Origin: HXMU1420-13 sp965249965
Lineage (GTDB): Bacteria; Bacteroidota; Rhodothermia; Balneolales; Balneolaceae
DNA: 64,000 bases
Reading direction: 5' to 3'
NCBI GenBank assembly: GCA_965249965.1
Contig: OZ252262.1
Coordinates: forward strand, 2,046,001 to 2,110,000
The position numbers were made by a program, and so were the translations under genes. Positions 45,194 through 53,981 of this stretch are shown piece by piece. The notes under the pieces are model-generated. The model saw nothing but the letters and a program-made list of their open reading frames with translations, had not been told where the DNA came from and searched no databases. Positions within the stretch are counted from its first letter, which is position 1. Each line of letters opens with the position of its first letter.

Positions 45194-46891
45194 CTACATA
45201 ACAGGTTCTATTTCAATAGGGGAGGTCAAACCAAATAAATTCATAGATTTTAGCTCAATCATTTTTTTGATTGAATCTGCATCTTTTCTGTAACAAAGAA
45301 TGCCATCATGAATAGGAACAAATTTTTTTTTCTTTGCTAATAACTCTTTAGCAATATTATCAATCATTAATTTAGACTCAGCGCTAAACCCCTTGTATGC
45401 GATATTCTTATAATTATTTTTTTTGTCTTTGATTAAGTACTTAAAAAAAGTTGGAAAGAGGGTTTCAATTAATTCAGATAATTTGGTTAGGTTTTTGTTA
45501 GATCCCTTTTTAATTACCTGATATTTGGTATTTAGAAATCTATTGAATAGTAGCTTTAATTCTTTCCTAGAAATTGAAGGTTTCGATTCAATTAAAAAGA
45601 GATTTAAAATTAAATCATAAATGATTCCTAATTTAGAGCAGATTAACAAAATCCAGAAATCTGATTGCTCTACTATAGCTTTTTCATTTTCCGTACGACA
45701 ATATAAGAGGGAATCTAAGTACTTAAGATACTTACTGTCTAGATTACATTTCCTTTCAAGTAATTCTAATAGACCTCTATCCCGACTTCTAATGAATAAT
45801 GAGAAATAGTGAACGAGTTCTTCTTTAATATTTTTATTAGAAACTAGTTTATCGAAAGTTAAAGAGTCAATTTTTTTTAATGTTGTTTTATAGTCAAATT
45901 TAATGGCAGCATAATCATATAGAGTGTTTAGTAAATATAGGTGAACTAGACAGTTTCTATGTTCCACTATTACTAATTCACCATTTGTTGAAGATGAGCT
46001 TTCAAGCTTGTAATAAAGGTATTTACGATACTTACTTGGTACAAAAGCTGTGTTGTGATAAAGCCTTTTTCCAAATTTTGTGTTGAGTTTGAAAAATTGT
46101 CTCGAAAAACCGTTTTGAATATTCGCATAGTTTTGAATTATCAACCTCTCATTTATTTTTGAGTGTAATGAAAGGTCTGTTCTTTTAATTACGTCTGAAA
46201 AAGCATTCTTAATGTCAAATCTCCAGTTTTTAAATTCTATCTCTAGATCTTCTAGAAATGGATCTAGCTTTGGTTTGATCGGCTTAGCTCTCTTATTTAT
46301 TCTACTAAATTCCTTATTAGGTATCTCGATTACCTTTTTTGTGACAACAAAGTCAGGGGAATAAACAAATTCAGATAAGCGATAACTTTTTGGTTTTCTA
46401 TTTTTTTCAAAAGCATAGTACCACGGGATGTAAGTATGATTAATTAATAAAATCCCTGACTCAACTAAATAGTCTATTATAAATTTCTTGTAAATTGAAT
46501 TGAATAGTTGTTTTAATTTATTCTCGTATAGGTATTGATATGTATCCAGATCAGGAGAGAATACTTTTCTGGAATTGAATTGATGAGTCCAAGGTATTTT
46601 ATACTCAAGTTTAGGATCATAAAGTTCATTAAAGAAACTCCATATCGAATATTTCTTTTTTTCGAAATATGAATGAATTTTTTTTTCTGGATTTTTTGAA
46701 TTAGTGATAGTGCTAATTCTAGATAGTAATTCTTTATTGTCACTTGATAAACAATAATCTAGAAAATTCTCTTGAAAATGATTTGCTATAGGATCAGTTT
46801 CGGTACCCCAATTTTCAGGTAAATATAATTCTAATTTTTTTGTATTAATAGGTTTAATATTTGTTGTAATATATAACGTGAAATCTGAATA
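45194..46891 (-). CDS. Long reading frame without a standard start codon; polymerase-like HD motif
   Basis: From the in-frame stop at 46892-46894 the minus-strand frame stays open for 565 codons to 45194, yet the first 249 codons contain no ATG, GTG or TTG; the first is a TTG at 46144. The upstream part reads as ordinary protein (PIKPKLDPFLEDLEIEFKNW, WRFDIKNAFSDVIKR). The C-terminal part has FGKRLYHNTAFVPSKYRKYL and FVPIHDGILCYRKDADS, the latter like motif C (HD) of family-A-type polymerases found in Bacteroidota mobile-element proteins. The initiation codon may be ATT/ATA near 46850, or the gene may be damaged. Confidence 0.55.
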   Translation of the reverse strand, partial: YSDFTLYITTNIKPINTKKLELYLPENWGTETDPIANHFQENFLDYCLSSDNKELLSRISTITNSKNPEKKIHSYFEKKKYSIWSFFNELYDPKLEYKIPWTHQFNSRKVFSPDLDTYQYLYENKLKQLFNSIYKKFIIDYLVESGILLINHTYIPWYYAFEKNRKPKSYRLSEFVYSPDFVVTKKVIEIPNKEFSRINKRAKPIKPKLDPFLEDLEIEFKNWRFDIKNAFSDVIKRTDLSLHSKINERLIIQNYANIQNGFSRQFFKLNTKFGKRLYHNTAFVPSKYRKYLYYKLESSSSTNGELVIVEHRNCLVHLYLLNTLYDYAAIKFDYKTTLKKIDSLTFDKLVSNKNIKEELVHYFSLFIRSRDRGLLELLERKCNLDSKYLKYLDSLLYCRTENEKAIVEQSDFWILLICSKLGIIYDLILNLFLIESKPSISRKELKLLFNRFLNTKYQVIKKGSNKNLTKLSELIETLFPTFFKYLIKDKKNNYKNIAYKGFSAESKLMIDNIAKELLAKKKKFVPIHDGILCYRKDADSIKKMIELKSMNLFGLTSPIEIEPVM

Positions 46892-46960
46892 TTATTTTAT
46901 TCTAAGAGCTAATTAAAAAAATAAATACTATTTTAAAGCTTAACCTTTAACTAAACCAAT

Positions 46961-48046
46961 TTGACGTATAAGAAAAACTCCCTATCAAAACATCTCCAAT
47001 CCGTTCAAAAACACTTCAAAATAAGCTCAGAATCCACTAAGATTGATAATGCAATAGTTGATATAGGATTCGGCTTTAGCTTCTCTCAGAGGTCAATTTT
47101 TACTCAACTCCCAGCAGGTCAATATTTCGTTAGTGCTACAAGAAATGATGACTTTATCTTAGCAAAATCTTCCAAGAAAACTATTGTCAGTACTGATCAT
47201 GAATTACAGGATTTAATTGATGCTTTAACTGAGTTTGATGACACTTCAAATTATGACTCCAATCAGATCAAAGAGCAATTGATTCATGAACAAGCTAATT
47301 CATACTTAAATGTTGGATATTTTCCGTTGCACGAATACAATGAAGGTCTGAAAGTTGCCTACAATGATTTAATCACCTTTCTGAACAACATAGATTTTTA
47401 CTCAGAGAATGAACTTGGATTCAAGAGATCTCAATTATTTTTTGGTCTACACGGCACGGGCAAGTCAAGGTACATTGATTGGATAACGAAGGAATTAATC
47501 AAGCATTTAGATGCTATTGTAATACGGATTAATAGTGTAAGTGAGATTGAACGAATATTATCTGACGGAATCCTAATACTTAATGAGTTGACTAAAAAAC
47601 GATTAGTTGTTTTTGTAATTGAGGAACTAGCTCAAATCGTAAATCTAGCTGGCCATATCGCACTATTACATTTTCTCGACAATAACCTTCTTAGAGACAA
47701 TGTGATCTTTTTTTCCACAACTAACACCCCTGAAAGAATTCCAGCCAACATAATTGCACGGTACCAACGGATAGACCAGATAATTGAAGTAAGCTCGAAA
47801 GATAATGGAGAAGAATTCATCGCGGAATTCTATAAGTTCGTATTCAATGAAGAATTACCGGTGAAATATAAACACTCGGATTGGTACTCCGATGATCTAA
47901 CTCCAGCTGCTTTAAAAGAACTATTTGTCTATTCAAAGATGAGAGGAGTGGATCTCAATGAAGCTTATATAAGAGTGCTAGAAAGGGAAAAAATAGTTAA
48001 GAATAGATTTGATACCTCAAACCCAATTGGATTTCATTTCGCTTGA
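46961..48046 (+). CDS. AAA+ family ATPase of the island
   Basis: 361 residues from a TTG start. Walker A FFGLHGTGKSRYID (about residue 165-178), Walker B LVVFVIEELAQIV, sensor-1-like FFSTTNTPERIP and an arginine-rich ARYQRIDQI stretch. The N-terminal ~150 residues match no family I know. The TGA stop overlaps the TTG start of the next gene, so the pair is translationally coupled. It may serve element maintenance or defence; no direct evidence. Confidence 0.75.
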   Translation: MTYKKNSLSKHLQSVQKHFKISSESTKIDNAIVDIGFGFSFSQRSIFTQLPAGQYFVSATRNDDFILAKSSKKTIVSTDHELQDLIDALTEFDDTSNYDSNQIKEQLIHEQANSYLNVGYFPLHEYNEGLKVAYNDLITFLNNIDFYSENELGFKRSQLFFGLHGTGKSRYIDWITKELIKHLDAIVIRINSVSEIERILSDGILILNELTKKRLVVFVIEELAQIVNLAGHIALLHFLDNNLLRDNVIFFSTTNTPERIPANIIARYQRIDQIIEVSSKDNGEEFIAEFYKFVFNEELPVKYKHSDWYSDDLTPAALKELFVYSKMRGVDLNEAYIRVLEREKIVKNRFDTSNPIGFHFA

Positions 48047-48357
48047 CAGAAAAGGAGAAGTATTTCTACCAGATTGGAATTTTGAATGTATTGTTTGATC
48101 GACTGGAAGAGAATTCAAAAAGAACTTTTTTAAGATCTTTAAAGAAGAATCCTTGGGCTTTTGTATTTAAATACCCTCCTATAAATACATCTGATTTAAA
48201 AGATTTCGAACAGTTTGAAGATTACTTTTTATATCACCCAATAATGTATGATTCGAGATTATATTTCATTAGGAAACAGGATCTGATGAAGGTGAAAATA
48301 AACATTAGACGTTCGGTGAAGAACGAGTTTACAGGTTGCAGATATCGATGGAATTAA
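48043..48357 (+). CDS. Small protein coupled to the AAA+ ATPase
   Basis: 104 residues from a TTG start overlapping the ATPase stop codon. Basic and aromatic (FDRLEENSKRTFLRSLKKN, FEDYFLYHPIMYDSRLYF), with no membrane segment and no recognised family. The tight coupling suggests a partner or substrate-recognition subunit of the ATPase. Confidence 0.6.
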   Translation: MTEKEKYFYQIGILNVLFDRLEENSKRTFLRSLKKNPWAFVFKYPPINTSDLKDFEQFEDYFLYHPIMYDSRLYFIRKQDLMKVKINIRRSVKNEFTGCRYRWN

Positions 48358-48361
48358 TCAG

Positions 48362-49840
48362 CTAGGTTTGGTTAAAAAACTCAATCCTATATAAATACCT
48401 TCTATTATCATTAGGATCTTTATGACGTTTAATGAATTCTGATGTTAAACCAGTAAGCTTGGAGAGTTTTTGATTGATGGAGTTAATGGTTTCATTCTTC
48501 AATTTTCTTCGATAATCATAATTTTCTATATCACCCCATATAAGTTCCTCTAGCTGTTGACTATCAATGGCTTCATTTTGCTGATATAGGGTGTGAAGTA
48601 AGTTTCTTTCCAAATCAGTTAAGGATTCATGATTTAGAAGATCTTCTTTAGTGAAGTGCTTTTTATTGGTTGCTAAACCGTTAATCCTTAATCGCACAAA
48701 TAAGAACCCAAGGAGTAAGATTGCTCCAGATACAATCAAATAAATTGATGCTCGAGAAATTGATAAATTACTATAAAAACTCAAATTGTTTAAAAACATA
48801 CTCTCCGGAATAGTTTTTATTTGCATGGGAAATGATGAGGCATTTGTTTGGTTATCTATTCCAATAAATACTGCCGACTGAGTTTTAGGATTGAAAAGAT
48901 AGTTAGTGATTAGAAATGATTTTGAAGCGCCAAGTTGGATTTCAATTGGCTGCGCCTCAGAACCTGTATTCGTATTGAATGGAGATAAATAATAAATCTC
49001 GTTAGCTCTATTCTCTATTTTAACGGGTAAATACCATATTCCAGAAGTAGGACTGAACATTGAGATTGAAGCTGAATTTGTAGTACCAAATCGAGCGTCT
49101 AAGCTACTTCGGTAGGGTGTGATACCATCACTCAATATTGATCCAATTAAATCCCAAGACGAGCTTTGGAAAGAGTATTTCCAAATATCATTTGATAAGG
49201 TTTTTGTAGCAGCATGATCATCATATCGATTATTCTCTATCCGTTCTCCTCCATAAATAAATAATTCATCAGTTTTTGACATATAGAACCCATTTTCTGG
49301 AGCCAATTTTGGTGGGTGGGCTGACTCCTGTGAGACCGTTACAATATTCCATTCTGATATTTCTGAGTTATAGAAAGTGATATAGTCTTTATACTGCCAA
49401 AATCCATACCCCCCAAATGCATGTATATTTCCATTCCTCAAAAAAGGAAAGTGCCCGAACTGATTTTTATGATCAAAAGATTTATCTATTCGTTTAATCG
49501 ACAAAAGGTCCAGATCAATTTCATAAACTCTCCCAATACCTCTATACCACAAAAAAATGCAGTTAGAATTAGAATCAAATGCTAAATCAAAATCTGTAAT
49601 TGGGGTAGGTAATCCTTCATTCCCCATAAGAAAAGACCAAGACTCATTGGTTATATCATACTGCCATAATCCATCAGAAAGCAAGATATAGAGCTTCTGA
49701 GAAGCAGTATCAATATCTGCATATATAAAGCTTCCAAGAGTATAAGAAGGCTTTGATGGTGTAGTGGTTTGACCTACTAATGAAGTAAAACAAAAGACCC
49801 CGATAAGAAATGAAAATGTAATGGTTCTGAACTGGTTCAT
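48362..49840 (-). CDS. Propeller-membrane-winged-helix protein (transmembrane transcription regulator)
   Basis: 492 residues: signal peptide (about 1-24), a kelch-like propeller in the periplasm (repeated NGxYxx and GGxxxW blades, for example IHAFGGYGFWQYKDY and DELFIYGGERIEN), a membrane span (about 363-385, IYLIVSGAILLLGFLFVRL), then a cytosolic C-terminal DNA-binding domain (LTDLERNLLHTLYQQ ... YDYRRKLKNETINSINQKL) of the response-regulator winged-helix type. It resembles one-component sensors that link an outside signal to transcription. Targets unknown. Confidence 0.75.
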   Translation of the reverse strand: MNQFRTITFSFLIGVFCFTSLVGQTTTPSKPSYTLGSFIYADIDTASQKLYILLSDGLWQYDITNESWSFLMGNEGLPTPITDFDLAFDSNSNCIFLWYRGIGRVYEIDLDLLSIKRIDKSFDHKNQFGHFPFLRNGNIHAFGGYGFWQYKDYITFYNSEISEWNIVTVSQESAHPPKLAPENGFYMSKTDELFIYGGERIENNRYDDHAATKTLSNDIWKYSFQSSSWDLIGSILSDGITPYRSSLDARFGTTNSASISMFSPTSGIWYLPVKIENRANEIYYLSPFNTNTGSEAQPIEIQLGASKSFLITNYLFNPKTQSAVFIGIDNQTNASSFPMQIKTIPESMFLNNLSFYSNLSISRASIYLIVSGAILLLGFLFVRLRINGLATNKKHFTKEDLLNHESLTDLERNLLHTLYQQNEAIDSQQLEELIWGDIENYDYRRKLKNETINSINQKLSKLTGLTSEFIKRHKDPNDNRRYLYRIEFFNQT

Positions 49841-49913
49841 ATAAAGACTTCAACCCGCAAAGTATTTGCTGTAAAATTAGGGAAAGTAATTTTAAAATAT
49901 ATAGGGTCTAATA

Positions 49914-51095
49914 TTGAGCAATACTAATGAAAGAAGAAATGATTCATCTGATCATATATCTAAACTTTTTACTTATCACTTTAAAAATTACCTCATAAAA
50001 AATAATTCTCTTAGTGGTAATGAAACAATCATTTATGACCTAGAAATGAATGATGCTTTTCAAATTAAGGAAAAACTAAGATCGGGAAATTTTTTTCATA
50101 AAGATCAGTTTGCGTATACAATCTTGAATACATTTTTGTATGCCCTAGGAGAAGAATCGATAGAGAAAGGTAGCAAAATCAATATATATCTTGAGAAAAT
50201 TAGGGAGCTAGATATCGATGGTAGTGAAGAAGTGATTAAGGATTTAATCCTATTAGTTTTTTGTTTATTACTAAATACCATAATTCAAGTTAAGTACGGT
50301 TTATCATTTGCTCTTACAGACTTAGAGCATCTTAGGACAAAACTTCAAGATGAATATGAGAGGTATATAAACCGAACCAAATCAGTTGGGTTTGTGGCAC
50401 AATTTCTAGGAGCAGCCACTTTTGTAGCGTCTGATTCAAAGTTACTTAAAGGAGCTGGAGCTACTGGATTAGCATATGGAGTCTATAATAATTATATGAA
50501 GAAAGATGATAATGGAACAAGTGGTATAAACTCTTTAAACGAAGTTAATAATGGCATACTTCGTGTAATTTCTGAGCAATTAAGTCAATTAGTGGCAGGA
50601 GCACAAATTTCTACAAATATTTCGAAAAGTGATATTGATGACGATGAGCTATTGAATCTAAAAGATGGGTTACTGAAAAAATGGGCGATTTGTTGTAAGT
50701 ACTGTTTTTCAACGCCTGAATTCAAGTTCTATCTTGTAGAAAATACGTGCTATCAGCCATTAGATTCGAGACTAAAAAGAGTATTAACAAAAAATTCAAA
50801 TTACATTTTTGAAAGTACTGATATAGAGCCTAAGGATTTACTTGAACTCCAGTCAATGATAAAAAAAAGTTCTAATTCTGGTATCATTATAGTTTTTGGG
50901 GTTATCTCAGTTCTGTTTTTCACTATATTCGTCAATCTGGACGATCTCATTGGAAAAATAACTTTAATGGTACTTTACTTAGCTATCAGTATAGTATTTT
51001 TTTCTATATGGCATAATAAGAATGATTCCACAAGCTGGGAAGAAATAAATAAGAGATACGAAAACCTCTTAGACAGAATGAAATTTTATACTTAA
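49914..51095 (+). CDS. Membrane protein of unknown function
   Basis: 393 residues from a TTG start. The N-terminal ~150 residues are helical; a Gly/Ala-rich hydrophobic stretch lies around 165-190 (VAQFLGAATFVASDSKLLKGAGATGLAYG); two C-terminal membrane spans (about 322-341 and 347-366) are followed by a charged tail. Two Cys pairs (WAICCKYC) could bind metal. No family recognised. The last four bases overlap the convergent gene at 51092. Confidence 0.6.
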   Translation: MSNTNERRNDSSDHISKLFTYHFKNYLIKNNSLSGNETIIYDLEMNDAFQIKEKLRSGNFFHKDQFAYTILNTFLYALGEESIEKGSKINIYLEKIRELDIDGSEEVIKDLILLVFCLLLNTIIQVKYGLSFALTDLEHLRTKLQDEYERYINRTKSVGFVAQFLGAATFVASDSKLLKGAGATGLAYGVYNNYMKKDDNGTSGINSLNEVNNGILRVISEQLSQLVAGAQISTNISKSDIDDDELLNLKDGLLKKWAICCKYCFSTPEFKFYLVENTCYQPLDSRLKRVLTKNSNYIFESTDIEPKDLLELQSMIKKSSNSGIIIVFGVISVLFFTIFVNLDDLIGKITLMVLYLAISIVFFSIWHNKNDSTSWEEINKRYENLLDRMKFYT

Positions 51096-51634
51096 ATATC
51101 AATCCCTTCAATTAATGCAATTGTCTGTATAGATAACTCATGAAATAGTGGATCTTTAAGGTAAGATCTATAGTACAGAACATGATTATAATACTCTTCC
51201 TCATTGAAGAAATTTATGGTAGCGTTATCATTTACTATATGTTTAATGAATTTATTGGAGAATATTGGATGAATCATGGTGCAGTGTTTCCCGAAGTCAT
51301 CGGGATAGAGGTTTACAATTTGTAGCCAGTACAATTTGATAAACTGGTTGAAGATTTTGGCAGTATATGTGTAAGGGTTCTCAGGATCTATATTTAGGTC
51401 CTCTCTGTACAGCGGTAGTAACTTTTTGTGAATTTCTTTGAGGTTAACAAAGTGCCAATAATCGTAATCATCAAATTTATCAATTTCTTTTAGATCACGA
51501 TCGTCGAATTGGATACTATTTATAATCGCCTCTTTACTTCCCTTTTTAAAGATACCGAGAACCCCCGTACTGAAGATTACAGCCCATATATTTTTTACTA
51601 ATTCTATTTTTAATTGATGTTCGAGTTCTGTCAT
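51092..51634 (-). CDS. Cytosolic protein of unknown function
   Basis: 180 residues, acidic and aromatic-rich (DDRDLKEIDKFDDYDYWHFVN), with no membrane segment or motif I recognise. It converges with the preceding gene and shares four bases with it. Codon use is AT-rich like its neighbours. Function unknown. Confidence 0.55.
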   Translation of the reverse strand: MTELEHQLKIELVKNIWAVIFSTGVLGIFKKGSKEAIINSIQFDDRDLKEIDKFDDYDYWHFVNLKEIHKKLLPLYREDLNIDPENPYTYTAKIFNQFIKLYWLQIVNLYPDDFGKHCTMIHPIFSNKFIKHIVNDNATINFFNEEEYYNHVLYYRSYLKDPLFHELSIQTIALIEGIDI

Positions 51635-51738
51635 AATTTTTGTTTTCTATTAATTATAGCAGAAAAAGATTTTTTGAGACGGGGGGTATCAAAATATGGG
51701 TATACATAAAAATAGAACAAATGAGCGGGGATGAAATA

Positions 51739-51791
51739 GTGCTAAAAAAGCTCTAATTGGGAATAATGGTACAATACCTTATTTTTAGCAC
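51739..51791. promoter_or_regulatory. Inverted repeat upstream of the resolvase; candidate res site
   Basis: GTGCTAAAAA (51739-51748) and TTTTTAGCAC (51782-51791) are perfect inverted repeats around 33 bases, about 20 bases before the resolvase start. Small serine recombinases bind such sites next to their genes; the match to a res subsite is not proven. Confidence 0.45.
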
Positions 51792-51811
51792 ACTAATTTT
51801 AACCCCACCCT

Positions 51812-52405
51812 ATGAAAGCCACCTATGTAAGAGTATCTACGTTCGAACAAAATTTAAGTCGACAAATAGAGGGGAAAGAAGGAAAAGTATATTGGGATAA
51901 GATATCAGGTATGATCCCATTTGAAAAACGACCAAAAGGGTGGCAATTAATATCCGATGCTAAGAAAGGAAAAATCAGGGAAGTTGAAGTTCACTCCATA
52001 GATAGGTTAGGGCGGGACGCCATAAATGTATTGCAGACGATCAAAACATTTACAGGTCTGGGGGTAAATGTAGTTTCAAAGAAAGAAGGATTAAGTACCC
52101 TCCTTGAAAATGGAGAACAAAACCCAGTTGCTAAATTAATAGTCTCTGTATTAAGTACCATAGCAGAAATAGATTATAATAATCGGAGGGAGGCCCAGCG
52201 AGAAGGAATTGAACGAGCAAAAGCTGAAGGAAAATATCTAGGAAGAAGCGAGGGGTCTACTCTGTCAGATATAGAGCTTATCGAAAAGCACTCGGATATC
52301 GTTAAAGAGTTAAATCGAGGGGAGTCTATTCGGAGAACTGCTAAGTTGACAGGTAAGAGTACGGGGACTGTTCAAAAAATTAGAAAAGTTCTTTCGAAAT
52401 TATAG
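51812..52405 (+). CDS. Small serine recombinase (resolvase/invertase family)
   Basis: 197 residues. The N-terminal TYVRVSTFEQN holds the catalytic Ser, VHSIDRLGRDAINVLQTI is the conserved arginine region, followed by the long E helix and a C-terminal helix-turn-helix (SIRRTAKLTGKSTGTVQKI). It can invert, resolve or integrate DNA. It probably acts on the adjacent inverted repeat or within the island. Confidence 0.9.
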   Translation: MKATYVRVSTFEQNLSRQIEGKEGKVYWDKISGMIPFEKRPKGWQLISDAKKGKIREVEVHSIDRLGRDAINVLQTIKTFTGLGVNVVSKKEGLSTLLENGEQNPVAKLIVSVLSTIAEIDYNNRREAQREGIERAKAEGKYLGRSEGSTLSDIELIEKHSDIVKELNRGESIRRTAKLTGKSTGTVQKIRKVLSKL

Positions 52406-52420
52406 AATAGGTAAAGTGTA

Positions 52421-52810
52421 CTAGTTCAAATTTTCTAAATACATATTCTTATCAATATCTTTTAAGAGATTATCAGTTTCTTTTTCAAATATCTCTATAG
52501 CGTTATTTATTTCAGACATTCTAAGTGTTACATGAGCTTGAAACTCGTCTAATTGAAGAGGTCCATTTTCGATTGCAAGGTTTACAATTTCTTGAATACT
52601 CAAATCAATGACTTTTTTTGGATCTATTTTAAACCCATTATGTATCTCCCATTGCATCAAAGATATATAGACCCAAAGTTTACTTACATCGCTATAAATT
52701 AATTCTTTAAGGGGCTTTTTGACATCTAATTCAGCATCTGGAATAGTATTGTGTATTAATAATATGTGTAAAGAGTTTATGAGTTTAAATTTTAAATAAG
52801 CACGTGTCAT
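52421..52810 (-). CDS. Small helical protein of unknown function
   Basis: 129 residues, mostly helical (LKFKLINSLHILLIHN, LWVYISLMQWEIHNG, EINNAIEIFEKETDNLLKDI). No recognised family, signal or membrane segment. It converges with the resolvase gene and diverges from the peptide operon; it could be a regulator, without evidence. Confidence 0.55.
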   Translation of the reverse strand: MTRAYLKFKLINSLHILLIHNTIPDAELDVKKPLKELIYSDVSKLWVYISLMQWEIHNGFKIDPKKVIDLSIQEIVNLAIENGPLQLDEFQAHVTLRMSEINNAIEIFEKETDNLLKDIDKNMYLENLN

Positions 52811-52910
52811 GTAATGGGTTATTAAAACTGGCTATCATCGAATGTAAAATTCATTAAATATTCATAAGCAATATTACATTTAGTTAAACTCTTGTATTAA
52901 CTAATGCATT

Positions 52911-53069
52911 ATGAAGAAAAAAGAAACTATAAAGATTAAGATCGATAAAAAAAGCAAGAAAAAACTAGATGCATTGAAGAAGAAAAAAGCAATCAAAGAT
53001 GCTGATAGCTTTACGTTTATGCGATATCAGGAAAGTAGTTGTGGATGTATTTATATGGATCGAGGCTGA
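52911..53069 (+). CDS. Candidate RiPP precursor peptide of a radical SAM operon
   Basis: 52 residues from ATG 52911. The first ~30 are a Lys-rich helical leader (KSKKKLDALKKKKAIKD); the C-terminal part is FTFMRYQESSCGCIYMDRG with Cys44 and Cys46 and the aromatic-x-charged triplets F36-M37-R38 and Y48-M49-D50. Three bases after its stop begins the first of three radical SAM genes. Small size, leader/core layout and gene order fit a ribosomally made, post-translationally modified peptide. The chemistry (thioether or aromatic cross-link) is open. Confidence 0.75.
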   Translation: MKKKETIKIKIDKKSKKKLDALKKKKAIKDADSFTFMRYQESSCGCIYMDRG

Positions 53070-53072
53070 GAA

Positions 53073-53981
53073 ATGTATAATTACTTACATCTTAACTATC
53101 AATGTAATATGAACTGTACATTTTGTGCATCTGACGCAACTAATTCTAAAGTTTTGCATCATGTTGATGATAATAAAATTAAAGACTTTATCAGTTTTGT
53201 ACAAAAAGGAGATGCAGTTCATATAAGTGGAGGGGAGCCTACAATTGATAAAAGACTCTTAAAAATAGTTTCAACCCTTAAGGAAAAAGGAGCTTCAATA
53301 GCAATTTCTACAAATGCTTTAAAGTTATCTGATAATGCTTATTTGACAGATTTAATAGAGTCCGGTGTTAGCAGTATTGCAGTATCAATTTTTGCTATTA
53401 ATCCAAAGTCTTATAATAAATATACAAGAAGCAAACATTTCTTCAAGTATATGCAGGCGATTGAAAATTTGTCAATATCAGAAATACATTTCATACTTAA
53501 GTATCTATTGATTGATATCGAAGATTTCAAAGACAATGACGTATCAATAACTTCTTGGTTGAAATTAAATGGAATAGAATCAGATGAATATCAGATTTCA
53601 GGCTTACACCTTAGTAATAAAGTGCTTAAAGAAAGCAAAGATTTGATTTATACTCCTGAAAAGTTAAGCGATAGAATAAATAGGGAGTTAGATCATATAG
53701 ATATTGATAAAGCATATATACAAGAAATCCCTTTGTGCTACCTGAATGAAAAGAACTTAAAAAAGTATATAAATAAAGGAGTTTTAAGAGCAACTGATGG
53801 TTTTGCTTATGATAAACTAGATAAGTCAGGAATAAGAAAGTTAGATTTGATAACACCATATTCAACAGTTTGTACAAAGTGTGATGCCGGTGATTTATGT
53901 AGTGTTTTAAACCCGAATAATATCTTAGAATATTACTCAATGGGTTATGAAAAAACCTTTAAGGCAATTGAATTTGAGTAA
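53073..53981 (+). CDS. Radical SAM enzyme 1 of the peptide operon
   Basis: 302 residues. The 4Fe-4S/SAM motif is C11-NMN-C15-TF-C18, followed by the SAM-binding VHISGGEPTID (GGEP). C-terminal Cys (VCTKCDAGDLC) could bind an auxiliary cluster of the twitch/SPASM kind, shorter than in the two enzymes behind it. Presumably modifies the precursor encoded three bases upstream. The stop codon shares a base with the next start (TAATG). Confidence 0.88.
   Translation: MYNYLHLNYQCNMNCTFCASDATNSKVLHHVDDNKIKDFISFVQKGDAVHISGGEPTIDKRLLKIVSTLKEKGASIAISTNALKLSDNAYLTDLIESGVSSIAVSIFAINPKSYNKYTRSKHFFKYMQAIENLSISEIHFILKYLLIDIEDFKDNDVSITSWLKLNGIESDEYQISGLHLSNKVLKESKDLIYTPEKLSDRINRELDHIDIDKAYIQEIPLCYLNEKNLKKYINKGVLRATDGFAYDKLDKSGIRKLDLITPYSTVCTKCDAGDLCSVLNPNNILEYYSMGYEKTFKAIEFE

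Noticed and set aside
53626..53940. 104-codon antisense frame inside radical SAM gene 1
   Set aside because: Tyr/Leu-rich shadow of the AT-rich coding strand; no independent support.
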